64,000 bases of DNA from Acidimicrobiaceae bacterium (GTDB lineage: Bacteria > Actinomycetota > Acidimicrobiia > Acidimicrobiales > RAAP-2), in the NCBI GenBank assembly GCA_003162475.1, contig PMOI01000015.1, positions 1-64,000 of the forward strand, given 5' to 3'. The notes under the pieces are model-generated. The model saw only the letters and a program-made list of their open reading frames with translations. It ran no database searches and had not been told where the DNA came from. This document shows, one piece after another, positions 19,701 through 30,417 of this stretch. The position numbers and the translations under genes are program-made. Numbering within the stretch: position 1 is the stretch's first letter; each line of letters opens with the position of its first letter.

Positions 19701-21200
19701 ATGCATTCGTCGATCTATCTCCTCTTGCTCATCGTCGTGCCCCTCGCCGGGGCGCTCGCGGCGGCCCTCGTGCGAAAGGTCCAAGGCCTCGCCTACGCGC
19801 TCGGGGTCGGCACGGCGCTCGTGGAGATGGCGCTGGCGCTCATCGTCGCCTTCCTCTACAACCCCCACGTGAAGAACGCGCAGACGTACGACTTCGTGAC
19901 GCGCCACGTCCTGTCGGCGCCCTTCGGACTTGCCTACGACGTCGCGGTTGACGGTATCTCGCTGCTCATGGTTGTGTTGACGGCGTTGGTGTTGTTGCTG
20001 GCGCTGCTGGGATCACGCGACAAGCGCCGTGAGGCGGCCTTCGTAGGTTGGCTCTTGGCGTTGACGTCGTTCACGATGGCGAGCTTTCTCAGCCACGACG
20101 TCCTCGAGTTCTTCATCTTCTTCGAGCTGACCCTCGTGCCGAGTTACTTCATCATCGCCGGGTGGGGCGGAGCTCAGCGCGCCAAGGCCGCGCTGAAGTT
20201 CTTCATCTACACCTTCAGCGGTTCGGCGTTCCTCTTGATTGGCATCTTGTACCTGGGCTTCGCGCACCAGCACCAAACGACGGGCGTCCTGACCTTCTCC
20301 TACAGTGCGCTGCAATCGACCGGCATGACCCACAGCACGGCGGTGTGGCTCTTCATCGCCTTCGCGATCGCCTTCGCCGTCAAGTCCCCGATCTGGCCCT
20401 TTCACACGTGGTCGCCGATCACCTACGCCGAAGCGCCGACGGGTGGCTCGATCGAGCTCTCGGCGTTGCTCGCGAAACTCGGTTCGTACGGACTGCTGCG
20501 CTTCGCCGTTGGTCTCTTTCCCTTGGCGCTGCCGACCATGCGTCCCATCGTGTTGACACTGGCCGTCATTAGCATCTTGTACGGCTCGCTGATCGCGTGC
20601 GCAACGCCGGACCTGAAGCGCCTGGTGGCCTACTCGTCGGTGGCCCAATTGGGCTTCATCACGCTCGGAATCATGACCGGTTCGAAGATCGCCATGGTGG
20701 GTGCCGTGTTGTTGATGTTCAACCACGGCGTCATCACGATCGGCTTCTTCCTCATCATTGGATTCATCGAACGGCGTCGCGGCTCGTACCAGATCAAGGA
20801 CCTGACGGGCCTGCAGGGTCCCGCCCCCGTGATGGCGGCGTTGTTCACCATCGTCATGATGGCCTCGATTGGGCTACCGGGTCTTTCGGGTTTCGTGAGT
20901 GAGTACTTGATCCTCATCGGCACCTTCGGCACCCACGCCTGGTGGGGTGCGATCGCCACGACCGGCGTCCTCGCCGCCGCCGCGTACCTGCTGTGGGCCT
21001 ACCAACGCGTCTTTCACGGTCGCGCCGAAGGCGCCAACGCGTCGATCACTGACCTCAACTTTAAAGAGCGCTGGGTACTTGTGCCAGTCGTCGTCCTGAT
21101 CCTCGCGCTCGGTGTGTTTCCGAAGCCGGTGCTTGATCGGATCAGTCCTTCGGTGCAAGTGCTTATCCATCACGTCGCCCCCGCGGGAGTGAACAAGTGA
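19701..21200 (+). CDS. nuoM: NADH-quinone oxidoreductase subunit M
   Basis: Second antiporter-like subunit. 499 residues. Family landmarks: FFIFFELTLVPSYFIIAGWGG (pump glutamate), KSPIWPFHTWSPITYAEAPT, LKRLVAYSSVAQLGFITLG and LPGLSGFVSEYLILIG. ATG at 19701. Overlaps nuoN by 4 bases (GTGA). Confidence 0.95.
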   Translation: MHSSIYLLLLIVVPLAGALAAALVRKVQGLAYALGVGTALVEMALALIVAFLYNPHVKNAQTYDFVTRHVLSAPFGLAYDVAVDGISLLMVVLTALVLLLALLGSRDKRREAAFVGWLLALTSFTMASFLSHDVLEFFIFFELTLVPSYFIIAGWGGAQRAKAALKFFIYTFSGSAFLLIGILYLGFAHQHQTTGVLTFSYSALQSTGMTHSTAVWLFIAFAIAFAVKSPIWPFHTWSPITYAEAPTGGSIELSALLAKLGSYGLLRFAVGLFPLALPTMRPIVLTLAVISILYGSLIACATPDLKRLVAYSSVAQLGFITLGIMTGSKIAMVGAVLLMFNHGVITIGFFLIIGFIERRRGSYQIKDLTGLQGPAPVMAALFTIVMMASIGLPGLSGFVSEYLILIGTFGTHAWWGAIATTGVLAAAAYLLWAYQRVFHGRAEGANASITDLNFKERWVLVPVVVLILALGVFPKPVLDRISPSVQVLIHHVAPAGVNK

Positions 21201-22687
21201 ACCTCCTCGCGACCACCACGCTCGTCGTCCCGAGCATCCACTACCTAGCCTTACTGCCCGTCCTGACGTTCTTTGGGGCTTCGTTGGTGTTGCTCCTCAT
21301 GAGTGCGCTCGTGAACACCAAGGTCACCATCAACTGGGCCACGGGCATCACGGTCGCGACCGCGATCGCCACCCTCGTCTACGCCTTCTTCCAGTGGTCG
21401 TACATTGCGCATCATGGCTCGACGACGACCGTGGCGCACGCCATCGTCCTCGACGGGTTCTCCGTCATCGGCAACGTCGTCATCGCGGTGAGTCTCTTGC
21501 TCTCGGCCCTCGTCGCGCACGACTGGGCGAAGCGCGAACGCGTCGCCGGCGCGGACTTTCACATCCTGGCGCTCGCCTCGAGTGCCGGCGCGCTTCTCAT
21601 GGTCCAGGCGAACGACTTGATCGTCATCTTCCTCGGTCTCGAGATCCTCTCGATTGGCCTCTACGTGTTGGTCGGCTTCGATCGCCACCGCGCCACCTCG
21701 GCCGAAGCGGCGTTGAAGTACTTCCTGCTTGGCGGCTTCGCGTCGGCGATCTTCATCTACGGCGCGGCACTCGTGTATGGCGCGACCGGTTCGACGAACC
21801 TTTCGTCCATCTCGTACTTCCTGGGCAACAACGTCGTGCTTCGTCCGGGACTGCTGTACGCCGGGGGAGCGCTGCTCCTCATTGGCTTTGCCTTCAAGGT
21901 CGCCGCCGTGCCCTTTCACGCGTGGTCACCCGACGTGTACGAGGGCGCTCCCACGCCCGTCACGGGCGTCATGGCCTCCATCGTCAAAGTGGGGGCCTTC
22001 GCGGCACTGTTGCGCGTACTGATTTCGGCTCTCGGCACCCAGCTCGACACCTGGCGCCCGATTCTTTTCGTCTTGGTGATCCTCACCTGCGTCGTGGGCG
22101 CGAGCGTTGCCTTGGTGCAGCGCAACGTGAAGCGTCTGCTCGCGTACTCCTCGATCAACCAGGCCGGCTTCATGTTGCTCGGTGTCTGGTCGGGCAGCGC
22201 CCGCGGCGTCGCCTCGACGCTCTTTTACGTGATGACTTACGCGCCGGTTGTCGTGGCGACCTTCGCGGTCGTGACGCTCATTGGAGGAACCGGCGACGAC
22301 CTGCACTCGATTGACCACTACCGAGGCTTGGCACGACGCCAACCGTGGCTCGGTGGCGCGTTGGCCGTGTTGCTGTTCAGCCAACTGGGCGCACCGCTCA
22401 CGGTGGGCTTCTATGCCAAGTACTCGGTACTCGCCGCGACCATCGACTCAGGCGGCGGCGCGCTCGCGCTGGTGGCGATCCTGTCGGCAGCGATCGCGGC
22501 CTTCTTCTACCTCCGCTGGATCCTCGCCCTCTACGCCGACGACGACGTCGAAGGCACGCGTGTCCACGTGCCACTCTTCACCGGCAAGGTCGTCGCCGTT
22601 GGTGTCATCGTCGCGATCCTCTTCGGTGTCTGGCCCGGACCGCTCGCGACGTGGTGTCAACACGCCACGATGCTCTTCTTGCCGTGA
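21197..22687 (+). CDS. nuoN: NADH-quinone oxidoreductase subunit N
   Basis: Third antiporter-like subunit and last core complex I gene. 496 residues from GTG 21197. Landmarks: IFLGLEILSIGLYVLVG (glutamate), FKVAAVPFHAWSPDVYEGAPTP read in two halves, VKRLLAYSSINQAGFML. Overlaps the following ATP-grasp gene by 4 bases. Confidence 0.94.
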   Translation: MNLLATTTLVVPSIHYLALLPVLTFFGASLVLLLMSALVNTKVTINWATGITVATAIATLVYAFFQWSYIAHHGSTTTVAHAIVLDGFSVIGNVVIAVSLLLSALVAHDWAKRERVAGADFHILALASSAGALLMVQANDLIVIFLGLEILSIGLYVLVGFDRHRATSAEAALKYFLLGGFASAIFIYGAALVYGATGSTNLSSISYFLGNNVVLRPGLLYAGGALLLIGFAFKVAAVPFHAWSPDVYEGAPTPVTGVMASIVKVGAFAALLRVLISALGTQLDTWRPILFVLVILTCVVGASVALVQRNVKRLLAYSSINQAGFMLLGVWSGSARGVASTLFYVMTYAPVVVATFAVVTLIGGTGDDLHSIDHYRGLARRQPWLGGALAVLLFSQLGAPLTVGFYAKYSVLAATIDSGGGALALVAILSAAIAAFFYLRWILALYADDDVEGTRVHVPLFTGKVVAVGVIVAILFGVWPGPLATWCQHATMLFLP

Positions 22688-23523
22688 ACCGCGTCGCGAT
22701 CGCCACGTGCCTCGGTGCTGTCGACCCCGACAATCCACTCGTCTTGGCAGCACTGTCCGCTGCGGGCGTGCACGCCGACGTGGTCGTCTGGGACGACCCG
22801 TCCGTCGTCTGGGACCGCTACGACCTCGTCGTGCTTCGCTCCACCTGGGACTACTCGCAACGCCGCGGTGAGTTCCTCAGCTGGGCGAAGACCGTCAAGC
22901 ACCTGGCCAATCCTTACGGGGTCGTCGAGTACTCGACCGACAAGCACTACTTGGCTGACCTCGAGGGCCACGGACTGAAGATCGTCCCCTCGCACTTCTG
23001 CAACGTCGGCAAGAAACCGCGCTTCTTCGACCACGACTTCGTCGTGAAGCCTTGCGTCGGCGCTGGATCGATGAACGCCGCTCGCTACCACGCGGATGAA
23101 CACGACGCGGCGCTAGCCCACGTGAAGTCCCTGCACGCTGCTGGTCGCGACGTCCTCATCCAGCCCTACGTCGACTCCGTGGACTCACTCGGCGAACGCG
23201 CACTCATCTTCATCGACGGCAAGTTCTCGCACGCATTATCGAAGGGTCCGATGCTGAACGTCACCGAACTCGACCGCAGTCAACTCTTTCGCCGCGACCA
23301 GATGTCAGAAGTCATCGCTGAACCCGACGCGATTCTCTACGGCGAGAAGGTCCTTACCGCGAAGGGCTTCGATCACCTTCTCTACGCGCGCGTCGACCTC
23401 GTAAAGATTGACGACCACTGGGCCATCATGGAACTTGAACTGGTCGAACCGTCACTTTTCTTCACTTTCGAAGAAGGCGCGGCGACGTTACTGGCGCAGG
23501 CCATCGCAAAACGGGTTCACTGA
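22684..23523 (+). CDS. ATP-grasp family protein coupled to nuoN
   Basis: 279 residues from GTG 22684, overlapping the nuoN stop (GTGA). The pattern is a RimK/glutathione-synthetase-like ATP-grasp enzyme, which would join a carboxylate to an amine or thiol with ATP: pre-ATP region with LVVLRSTWDYS (residues ~50-60), the nucleotide-binding FVVKPCVGAGSMNAAR (~118-135), LIQPYVDSVDSLGERALIFIDG (~153-175) and the metal-binding WAIMELELVEPSLFF near residue 250. Substrate unknown. Related stand-alone proteins occur in many bacteria; placement as the last gene of a complex I operon is the unusual part. A strong hairpin follows 43 bases after the stop. Confidence 0.78.
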   Translation: MNRVAIATCLGAVDPDNPLVLAALSAAGVHADVVVWDDPSVVWDRYDLVVLRSTWDYSQRRGEFLSWAKTVKHLANPYGVVEYSTDKHYLADLEGHGLKIVPSHFCNVGKKPRFFDHDFVVKPCVGAGSMNAARYHADEHDAALAHVKSLHAAGRDVLIQPYVDSVDSLGERALIFIDGKFSHALSKGPMLNVTELDRSQLFRRDQMSEVIAEPDAILYGEKVLTAKGFDHLLYARVDLVKIDDHWAIMELELVEPSLFFTFEEGAATLLAQAIAKRVH

Positions 23524-23565
23524 CGCGAGGCCACATTGGCGAGTGTCGACCTGGACCACGGCTTC

Positions 23566-23585
23566 GCTTCAACAGTCGTTGAAGC
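23566..23585 (+). terminator. Perfect hairpin after the nuo operon
   Basis: GCTTCAAC (23566-23573), loop AGTC, GTTGAAGC (23578-23585): an 8-bp perfect stem with a tetraloop, 43 bases after the ATP-grasp stop. No T-run follows, so it is not a classical intrinsic terminator, but position at the end of a 16-kb operon fits termination or 3'-end protection. Confidence 0.5.
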
Positions 23586-23637
23586 AACGCGCGCGCGATG
23601 GTGGGCTGCTATTCTCGCCGTGAGCGACCAGGGCTTT

Positions 23638-23643
23638 TATATT
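23638..23643 (+). promoter_or_regulatory. Possible -10 element for the aminopeptidase gene
   Basis: TATATT at 23638-23643 lies in an AT-rich spot of the 191-base gap, after the hairpin and about 70 bases before the ATG at 23715. No clear -35 is visible at standard spacing, so this is tentative. Confidence 0.3.
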
Positions 23644-23714
23644 ACAACGGGCCTGACGGTCGATCTCGTCTAGGGCATTAGTCGACTCACCGAGCGAAGG
23701 AAGAATTGGGCCAA

Positions 23715-26255
23715 ATGTCCGTAGAAGAGATCACGCGGGAAGAGACGATTAAGCGAGCGAAGCTTTTGAGCGCCGTGTCCTATGACGTCAGTTTGGACTT
23801 GACTTGCGGCGACGAGGTCTTCGGGTCCGTGTCGGTGATCACGTTTCAATGCTCGACACCTGGCGCGTCAACGTACGTGGACTTGATCGCGCGAGGGGTC
23901 AGTGAGATCGTTCTGAACGGCGTGGCGATGGAGCCCGCGACTGCCTGGGCGCATGGACGAATTGCCTTGTCGGGGCTCTTAGAGCACAACGAGGTACGAA
24001 TCGTGGCCGACTGCTTATACGCGAACGACGGCACGGCAATGCACCGCTCCGTCGACGCGGCGGACGGGAAAGTTTACGTGTACACCGCCCTCGAGCCCGC
24101 CGACGCGCGCCGGGTGTACGCGAACTTTGAGCAGCCTGACTTGAAGGCCACGTTCACGCATCACGTCACCGCGCCGGCGCACTGGACCGTGTTCTCAAAC
24201 CAGCCGACGCCCGAACCCACGCCAGTTGCTGAAGGCACCGCGGTGTGGGACTTTGCGCCGACGCCACGAATCTCGACGTACCTCACCACGGTGGTGGCGG
24301 GCGAGTACGAGGTAGTGCGCGATTCGCACACCACTGTGACGGGTCGCGTCATTCCGCTCGCCCTGGCCTGTCGCGCGTCCTTCGCTGATCACCTTGACGC
24401 CGAAGAATTGTTCGAGCTTACGAAACGTGGCCTTGACTTTTTTACCAAACTGTTCGGGACCGACTACCCGTTCTTGAAGTACGACCAGGTCTTCGTGGCG
24501 GAGTTCGACAGCGCCGTGGAGAACGTTGGCTGCGTGGTCATCTCCGAGGAGCTGCTGTTTCGCTCTCGAGTGACTGACGTGATGTACGAGAGGCGCACCA
24601 ACACCCTCCTGCATGAAATGGCCCACATGTGGTTCGGCGACTTGGTGACAATGCAGTGGTGGGACGACCTGTGGCTCAATGAGTCGTTCGCGGAGTTCTG
24701 TGCCACCCTGGCGTGCGCTGAGGCAACTCGGTTCACTGACGCGTGGGCGACGTTTGCCTACTCCCGTAAGACGTGGGGGTTCACGCAAGACCAGTTGCCC
24801 ACGACCCACCCGATCGCGGCGTACGTACCGACGGTGACCGAGGCGGAGTCGAACTTCGACGGAATCAGTTACGCCAAAGGCGCGTCAGTGCTCAAGCAGT
24901 TGGTTGCTTACGTTGGTAGGGATAACTTCTTTGCCGCGATCAAGGGCTACCTCGATCGCCACGCGTGGGGCAACACGACGCTTGCCGACCTGCTGCAGGC
25001 GTTAGAGGCGGGGTCGGGCAAGAGCCTGTCGTCGTGGTCGAAGGCGTGGCTGGAAACCGCCGGTCCGAACACGCTCCGTAGCGAGTTCGAGGTCGACGAA
25101 CAGGGAGCGTTCACCTCCTTCGCGGTGCTGCAGGAGGCTACAGCGAGCCACCCGACGCTGCGACCGCATCAGATATCGATCGGCTTGTACGAACGCGAAG
25201 GCGGTGCGCTGCGACGTACTCGTCGCGTGGAGGTAGAAGTGACGGGTGCACGCGCCGGCGTGCCTGAACTCGTTGGCGTGCGACAGCCAGACCTCATCGT
25301 GATCAACGATGACGACTCCGGCTACGCCATCGTCCGCTTCGATCCCCGGTCGCTCGACACGTTGACCCGATCCATCGGGGAGCTGACGGACCCGCTGGCG
25401 CGCGCCGTGTGCTGGGTTGCGGCACTCGACATGGCGCAGCAGGCGGAACTCTCGGTGCGCGCGTTCGTGCAGATGGTGTCGACCGGAATGGAAAGAGAAC
25501 CGTCGGTCTCCGTCGTGCAGACGTTGCACCATGAGACCGCACAGGTGATCGCGAACTTCGCCGACCCGCTGCGGGTGCCGGAAATCAAGGAGCAGCTCGC
25601 CACGGTCGCGGTGCGACTGCTCTTTGCGGCTGAACCGGTCAGCGATCATCAACTGGCCTGGGCAGAGCTGCTGGGATGGACCGCAACGTCCGAAGAGCAA
25701 GTTGAACTGATCGCCTCTTTACTGGACTCGAGCACCGAGGTCCCTGGCCTCGTCATAGATACCGAGCTTCGCTGGACGCTGCTCGGTCGGCTCGCGACTA
25801 TTGGCACGGCAGCGGACGCCGATATCGACGCCGAGCTCGAACGCGACCCCACTGACTCGGGCGAGCGCCGTGCGGCAACCTGTCGAGCTTCCATACCGGA
25901 CGCTGCCCACAAAGAAGCCGCGTGGAAACTGTTGGCGCAGTCCGAGGTGCTCGGCGTCCAAGGCGTTCTCGACGTCGCTGAGGGCTTCACGCAGACCGAG
26001 CACGCGGAGCTTCTGGCCCCGTACGTGCGACGCTACTTCGACGTCCTCGAAGACCTCTGGTCATCCCATGGTGACCACTTCAGAGTCGTGCTAAGTCAAG
26101 CGCTGTTCCCGATCACGGCACCCCCGCATGAGCTGATCGAGCAGATCGATTCATTCCTCGCAGCGGGGCAACTCGACCGCGGCCTGGTACGGGTCCTGGT
26201 TGAATTTCGCGACGTCGCCGAACGAGCGATTCGCTCGCGCGCACTGAGCGCCTGA
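23715..26255 (+). CDS. pepN: M1 family aminopeptidase N
   Basis: Zinc metallopeptidase removing N-terminal residues from peptides. I prefer ATG 23715 over the TTG at 23706, because AAGGAAG (23697-23703) is 11 bases upstream of the ATG but too close to the TTG. 846 residues. Zinc site HEMAHMWFGDLV (His300, Glu301, His304) and Glu323 in NESFAEF, the usual spacing. The substrate motif, normally GAMEN, reads SAVEN (266-270). The C-terminal half is an ERAP1-C-like helical domain. Cytosolic. Stands alone in its own transcription unit and is followed by a strong hairpin. Confidence 0.92.
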   Translation: MSVEEITREETIKRAKLLSAVSYDVSLDLTCGDEVFGSVSVITFQCSTPGASTYVDLIARGVSEIVLNGVAMEPATAWAHGRIALSGLLEHNEVRIVADCLYANDGTAMHRSVDAADGKVYVYTALEPADARRVYANFEQPDLKATFTHHVTAPAHWTVFSNQPTPEPTPVAEGTAVWDFAPTPRISTYLTTVVAGEYEVVRDSHTTVTGRVIPLALACRASFADHLDAEELFELTKRGLDFFTKLFGTDYPFLKYDQVFVAEFDSAVENVGCVVISEELLFRSRVTDVMYERRTNTLLHEMAHMWFGDLVTMQWWDDLWLNESFAEFCATLACAEATRFTDAWATFAYSRKTWGFTQDQLPTTHPIAAYVPTVTEAESNFDGISYAKGASVLKQLVAYVGRDNFFAAIKGYLDRHAWGNTTLADLLQALEAGSGKSLSSWSKAWLETAGPNTLRSEFEVDEQGAFTSFAVLQEATASHPTLRPHQISIGLYEREGGALRRTRRVEVEVTGARAGVPELVGVRQPDLIVINDDDSGYAIVRFDPRSLDTLTRSIGELTDPLARAVCWVAALDMAQQAELSVRAFVQMVSTGMEREPSVSVVQTLHHETAQVIANFADPLRVPEIKEQLATVAVRLLFAAEPVSDHQLAWAELLGWTATSEEQVELIASLLDSSTEVPGLVIDTELRWTLLGRLATIGTAADADIDAELERDPTDSGERRAATCRASIPDAAHKEAAWKLLAQSEVLGVQGVLDVAEGFTQTEHAELLAPYVRRYFDVLEDLWSSHGDHFRVVLSQALFPITAPPHELIEQIDSFLAAGQLDRGLVRVLVEFRDVAERAIRSRALSA

Positions 26256-26261
26256 AGATGA

Positions 26262-26301
26262 GTTAGGCACCTCGGCGCGCGTCGGCGTCGAGGTGCCTAA
26301 C
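26262..26301 (+). terminator. Strong hairpin after pepN
   Basis: GTTAGGCACCTCG (26262-26274) pairs perfectly with CGAGGTGCCTAAC (26289-26301), 13 bp with a 14-base GC-rich loop, starting 6 bases after the pepN stop. No U-run follows (next bases TTGCGT). Position and strength make it the likely pepN transcript end. Confidence 0.65.
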
Positions 26302-26508
26302 TTGCGTAACGGGTTAACTCCAAGACCTTCGCAATACGCGCACGACGGTGCGATCGAGTCAACCGCTACGGAGTCCGTGGGATTCAAAATGGTAGGGTAG
26401 CGCTTGACGAAGAGCGGATCCGCAAGCGATTGTTCTGTGTCGCGCAATGTCAACGATGTCAGCACGCGTTTTCGGTGAAGCGGAAGTACCCGTCAGGAGT
26501 TGAGTTTC

Positions 26509-27520
26509 GTGTCAACAACGCCCGTTCTTGAGGTAAGCGGACTGGAGATGCATTTTCCGCTACGGCGGTCTGGCCTCTCCGTCGTTCGGGGACGGGCCGC
26601 CGAAGCAGTCCGGGCGGTCGATGGCGTCAACTTCACGATCGAACGTGGAGAGTCCGTTGGTTTAGTTGGAGAGTCCGGGTGCGGAAAATCGACGTTGGGT
26701 AGATGCATCGTCGGTCTCTACAAAAGTACCGCCGGTGAGGTGCGCCTCAACGGTGTCCCCGTGGTGGCCAGCAAAGGACAGCGGAACGCCAACCCTCGAG
26801 TCGCTCAGATCATCTTTCAAGACCCCTATTCGTCATTGAATCCGCGCATGACGGTCCAACAAGCGCTGATGGAAGCGCTTCACGTTCATAAAACGGTCAC
26901 ACGCCAGGACGCCGAACGGCGGTGCTCAGAGCTCTTGGATCTCGTTCGACTCAGTTCACGGGTGGCCGAGGCGTATCCGAGACAGCTGTCGGGCGGTCAG
27001 CGCCAACGTGTCAGTATCGCAAGGGCCTTGGCGGTAGAGCCTGAGCTGCTGGTGGCTGATGAACCGGTCTCGGCCCTGGACGTGTCAGTCCAAGCCACGG
27101 TGCTCAATCTGCTGGCCGATTTGCGTAAGGAACTCGGCCTCACGCTCCTGCTCATTGCCCACAACATGGCCGTTGTCCGACACGTCTGTGACCGAACGAT
27201 GGTCATGTATCTCGGGCGCATTATCGAGACTGGTCCCACCGAACGCCTTATCGCCGACCCGCAGCACCCCTACACCCGGGCGCTCCTCACCGCGATTCCC
27301 CGTCTTACCCCGGGGCACCGCTCCGAAACGCCCGCACTGCTCGGGGATCCCCCGAGTCCTATTCGACTGCCAGTGGGCTGTCGTTTCAATCCCCGATGCT
27401 CTCAGGTCGCAAGCATCTGCCACGAAACGGAACCCAATCTCATCTTCGGCGCCGGTGAAGATGCCGACCGCGCGGCGGCATGCCATTTCGCGTGGACCGA
27501 TCCTGTAGCGCCGACGACCG

Positions 27521-27546
<26 letters not shown>
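26509..27546 (+). CDS. Oligopeptide ABC transporter ATP-binding protein (OppF/DppF type)
   Basis: One of the two ATPases energising a peptide importer. GTG 26509 is preceded by AGGAG at 26495-26499 with 9-base spacing; the TTG at 26500 is too close. 345 residues. Walker A GESGCGKSTLGR, Q-loop FQDPYSSLNPRM, signature LSGGQRQRVSIARAL, Walker B LLVADEPVSALD, then the oligopeptide-family C-terminal domain with GCRFNPRCSQVASIC. It is on the opposite strand from the rest of the transporter and converges on the second ATPase gene, overlapping it by 26 bases. Confidence 0.92.
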
Positions 27547-28540
<994 letters not shown>

Positions 28541-28541
28541 G

Positions 28542-29408
28542 CTACTCCACCCGCAAGCGGTCCGCGATGCCGTCGCCGAGTAGGGACAGCCCAATACCGA
28601 TCACCACCACGATGATGCCGGGGAACGTGGCGAGCTCCCAGTGGGTCGTGATGAACTGCTGCCCGTCTGACATCATCGAGCCCCACTCTGCGGTCGGCGG
28701 CGGGACCCCGAGCCCCAAGAAGCCAAGAGTGACAATCGTCAGGATCGTGAAGACCACATCGGACATCGAGTACACGATCGCCTGGGTAATGCAGTTTGGG
28801 ATGAGGTGGCGCAGCATGATCCGGGTGTGCTTGTAACCGAGCGCGGCGGCGGCGAGGACGAACTCGTGTTTTTTCATGGCGACGATCTCTCTTCGGATGA
28901 TCCACGTGTAGGACACCCAGTCGGTCGCGATGATGGCGATGTAGATGCTCTTGGTACCGGGCCCGAGAATGAACACCAGTGCGATCACGAGGACAAAGAA
29001 CGGAAACGCGAGGATCACGTCGACCACGCGCATCACTATCACGTCAACCCAGCCACCGAAGTACCCCGCGAGGCAGCCGATCGCCGTACCCAGCACAAAG
29101 GACGCAAGTACGGCCAAGAACGCGATCTCGAGATCCACACGCCCCCCGTAGAGCAACCGAGTCCACTGATCACGGCCCAGCTCGTCGGTGCCAAGTAGAT
29201 GGTGCAGCGAAGGTCCGAGCAACGCTTGAGTTGGATTCAACGCTGTCGGCGAGTAGCTCGTGATGAGAGGCGCTGCGAGAACCAGGCCGATGATGACGAA
29301 CAGGATGACAGATCCCGCGACGAGATTTGGAGAGACCCGCCGCGAGCCGCGGCCGCGTTGCAGATCGTCCGACGTGAGCGGAAGCGGTATCGAAGTCAAC
29401 CGGGACAC
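28542..29408 (-). CDS. Oligopeptide ABC transporter permease (OppC/DppC type)
   Basis: Inner-membrane permease, 288 residues. N-terminal helix (NLVAGSVILFVIIGLVLAA), an extracytoplasmic segment with HLLGTDELGRDQWTRLLYGG, a family signature, then five further helices with the EAA-like loop AAAALGYKHTRIMLRHLIPN that contacts the ATPases. Two bases separate it from the OppB-type gene; one base from the ATPase gene. Confidence 0.92.
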   Translation of the reverse strand: MSRLTSIPLPLTSDDLQRGRGSRRVSPNLVAGSVILFVIIGLVLAAPLITSYSPTALNPTQALLGPSLHHLLGTDELGRDQWTRLLYGGRVDLEIAFLAVLASFVLGTAIGCLAGYFGGWVDVIVMRVVDVILAFPFFVLVIALVFILGPGTKSIYIAIIATDWVSYTWIIRREIVAMKKHEFVLAAAALGYKHTRIMLRHLIPNCITQAIVYSMSDVVFTILTIVTLGFLGLGVPPPTAEWGSMMSDGQQFITTHWELATFPGIIVVVIGIGLSLLGDGIADRLRVE

Positions 29409-29410
29409 CT

Positions 29411-30352
29411 TTATTCGAACCTAACCCGTGGGTCAACGGTTGAGTGGAGCACGTCCGTGCCGAGGTTCGTGAGAATCACCGCGAGCGCCAAGAGGAACGT
29501 AATACCTTGCACGACCGGGAAGTCACGGCGAAAGATGGAATTGACCATGAGCGCCCCTACTCCCGGCAGGGCAAACACCGACTCAACCACGAGCGTCCCA
29601 CTGATCAGGAACGCAATCTGAAGTCCCAGGATGTTGAGGCTTGACGCGAGTGAGTTTCGAATCGCGTGGCGAACGAGCACTCGGTACTCAGGGATGCCCT
29701 TGGAACGAGCCGTGGTCACGTAATCCGCGTCGAAGGCGTCGATGAGGCTCGATCTCAGACTTCGGATCAACAGCGGAGCGATACCCAGGGAAAGGGTGAG
29801 ACTGGGCAGGAACATCGAATCGAGATGACCAACGAACCCCGCGTGGAGGCCGGCGACCGGGAAGAGATGAGACTTGAGGCCGAACAGCAGGATCAACATA
29901 ATGGCGATCCACGCCGACGGCATACCCATGCCAACCAGCGGGATTGCTCGCACGGCCTGGTCTGCAACACGATTGCGGTGAGTGGCGGCAAGGACGGCAA
30001 GTGGCACGGCAATCACGACCGAAAGTACGACCGCGTACACGATGAGCTCAAGTGTCACCAACGAGGCTCGCAAGATCAGCCCCGTCGCTGAGGCGCCATA
30101 GAAGAGCGAGGTGCCAAAATTACCGCGCACAATGCGCGACAGGAAGCGCCAATACTGTTCGTACAAAGGTCTGTTCAGACCCCACTCTCGATGAAGGGCG
30201 GCGACTGCTTTGGGAGTCGCCCGAATCCCCAGCATGGTCACCGCGGGGTCACCCGGAATGAGGTGGATCATGAAGAATGTAACGAGCGTGACCCCGAATG
30301 CGGTCGGCAGCATGAGCAGAAGGCGTCTTCTGATGTACATGCCACGTGTCAC
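29411..30352 (-). CDS. Oligopeptide ABC transporter permease (OppB/DppB type)
   Basis: Partner permease, 313 residues. N-terminal helix LLLMLPTAFGVTLVTFFMIHL followed by IPGDPAV, the OppB/DppB signature; six helices in all; EAA-like loop TARSKGIPEYRVLVRHAIRN. Start GTG 30352, though the in-frame ATG at 30340 is also possible. 65 bases separate it from the binding-protein gene upstream. Confidence 0.92.
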   Translation of the reverse strand: MTRGMYIRRRLLLMLPTAFGVTLVTFFMIHLIPGDPAVTMLGIRATPKAVAALHREWGLNRPLYEQYWRFLSRIVRGNFGTSLFYGASATGLILRASLVTLELIVYAVVLSVVIAVPLAVLAATHRNRVADQAVRAIPLVGMGMPSAWIAIMLILLFGLKSHLFPVAGLHAGFVGHLDSMFLPSLTLSLGIAPLLIRSLRSSLIDAFDADYVTTARSKGIPEYRVLVRHAIRNSLASSLNILGLQIAFLISGTLVVESVFALPGVGALMVNSIFRRDFPVVQGITFLLALAVILTNLGTDVLHSTVDPRVRFE

Positions 30353-30417
30353 AATGCGTACTCCTATGCGTGTTCGAATCGATCCCGCCGCGACTTCCTA
30401 CTCGCGCGCGGAGATCA

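Noticed and set aside
23524..23714. tRNA or riboswitch in the gap before pepN
   Set aside because: One 8-bp hairpin and an AT-rich spot only; no cloverleaf or conserved aptamer sequence.
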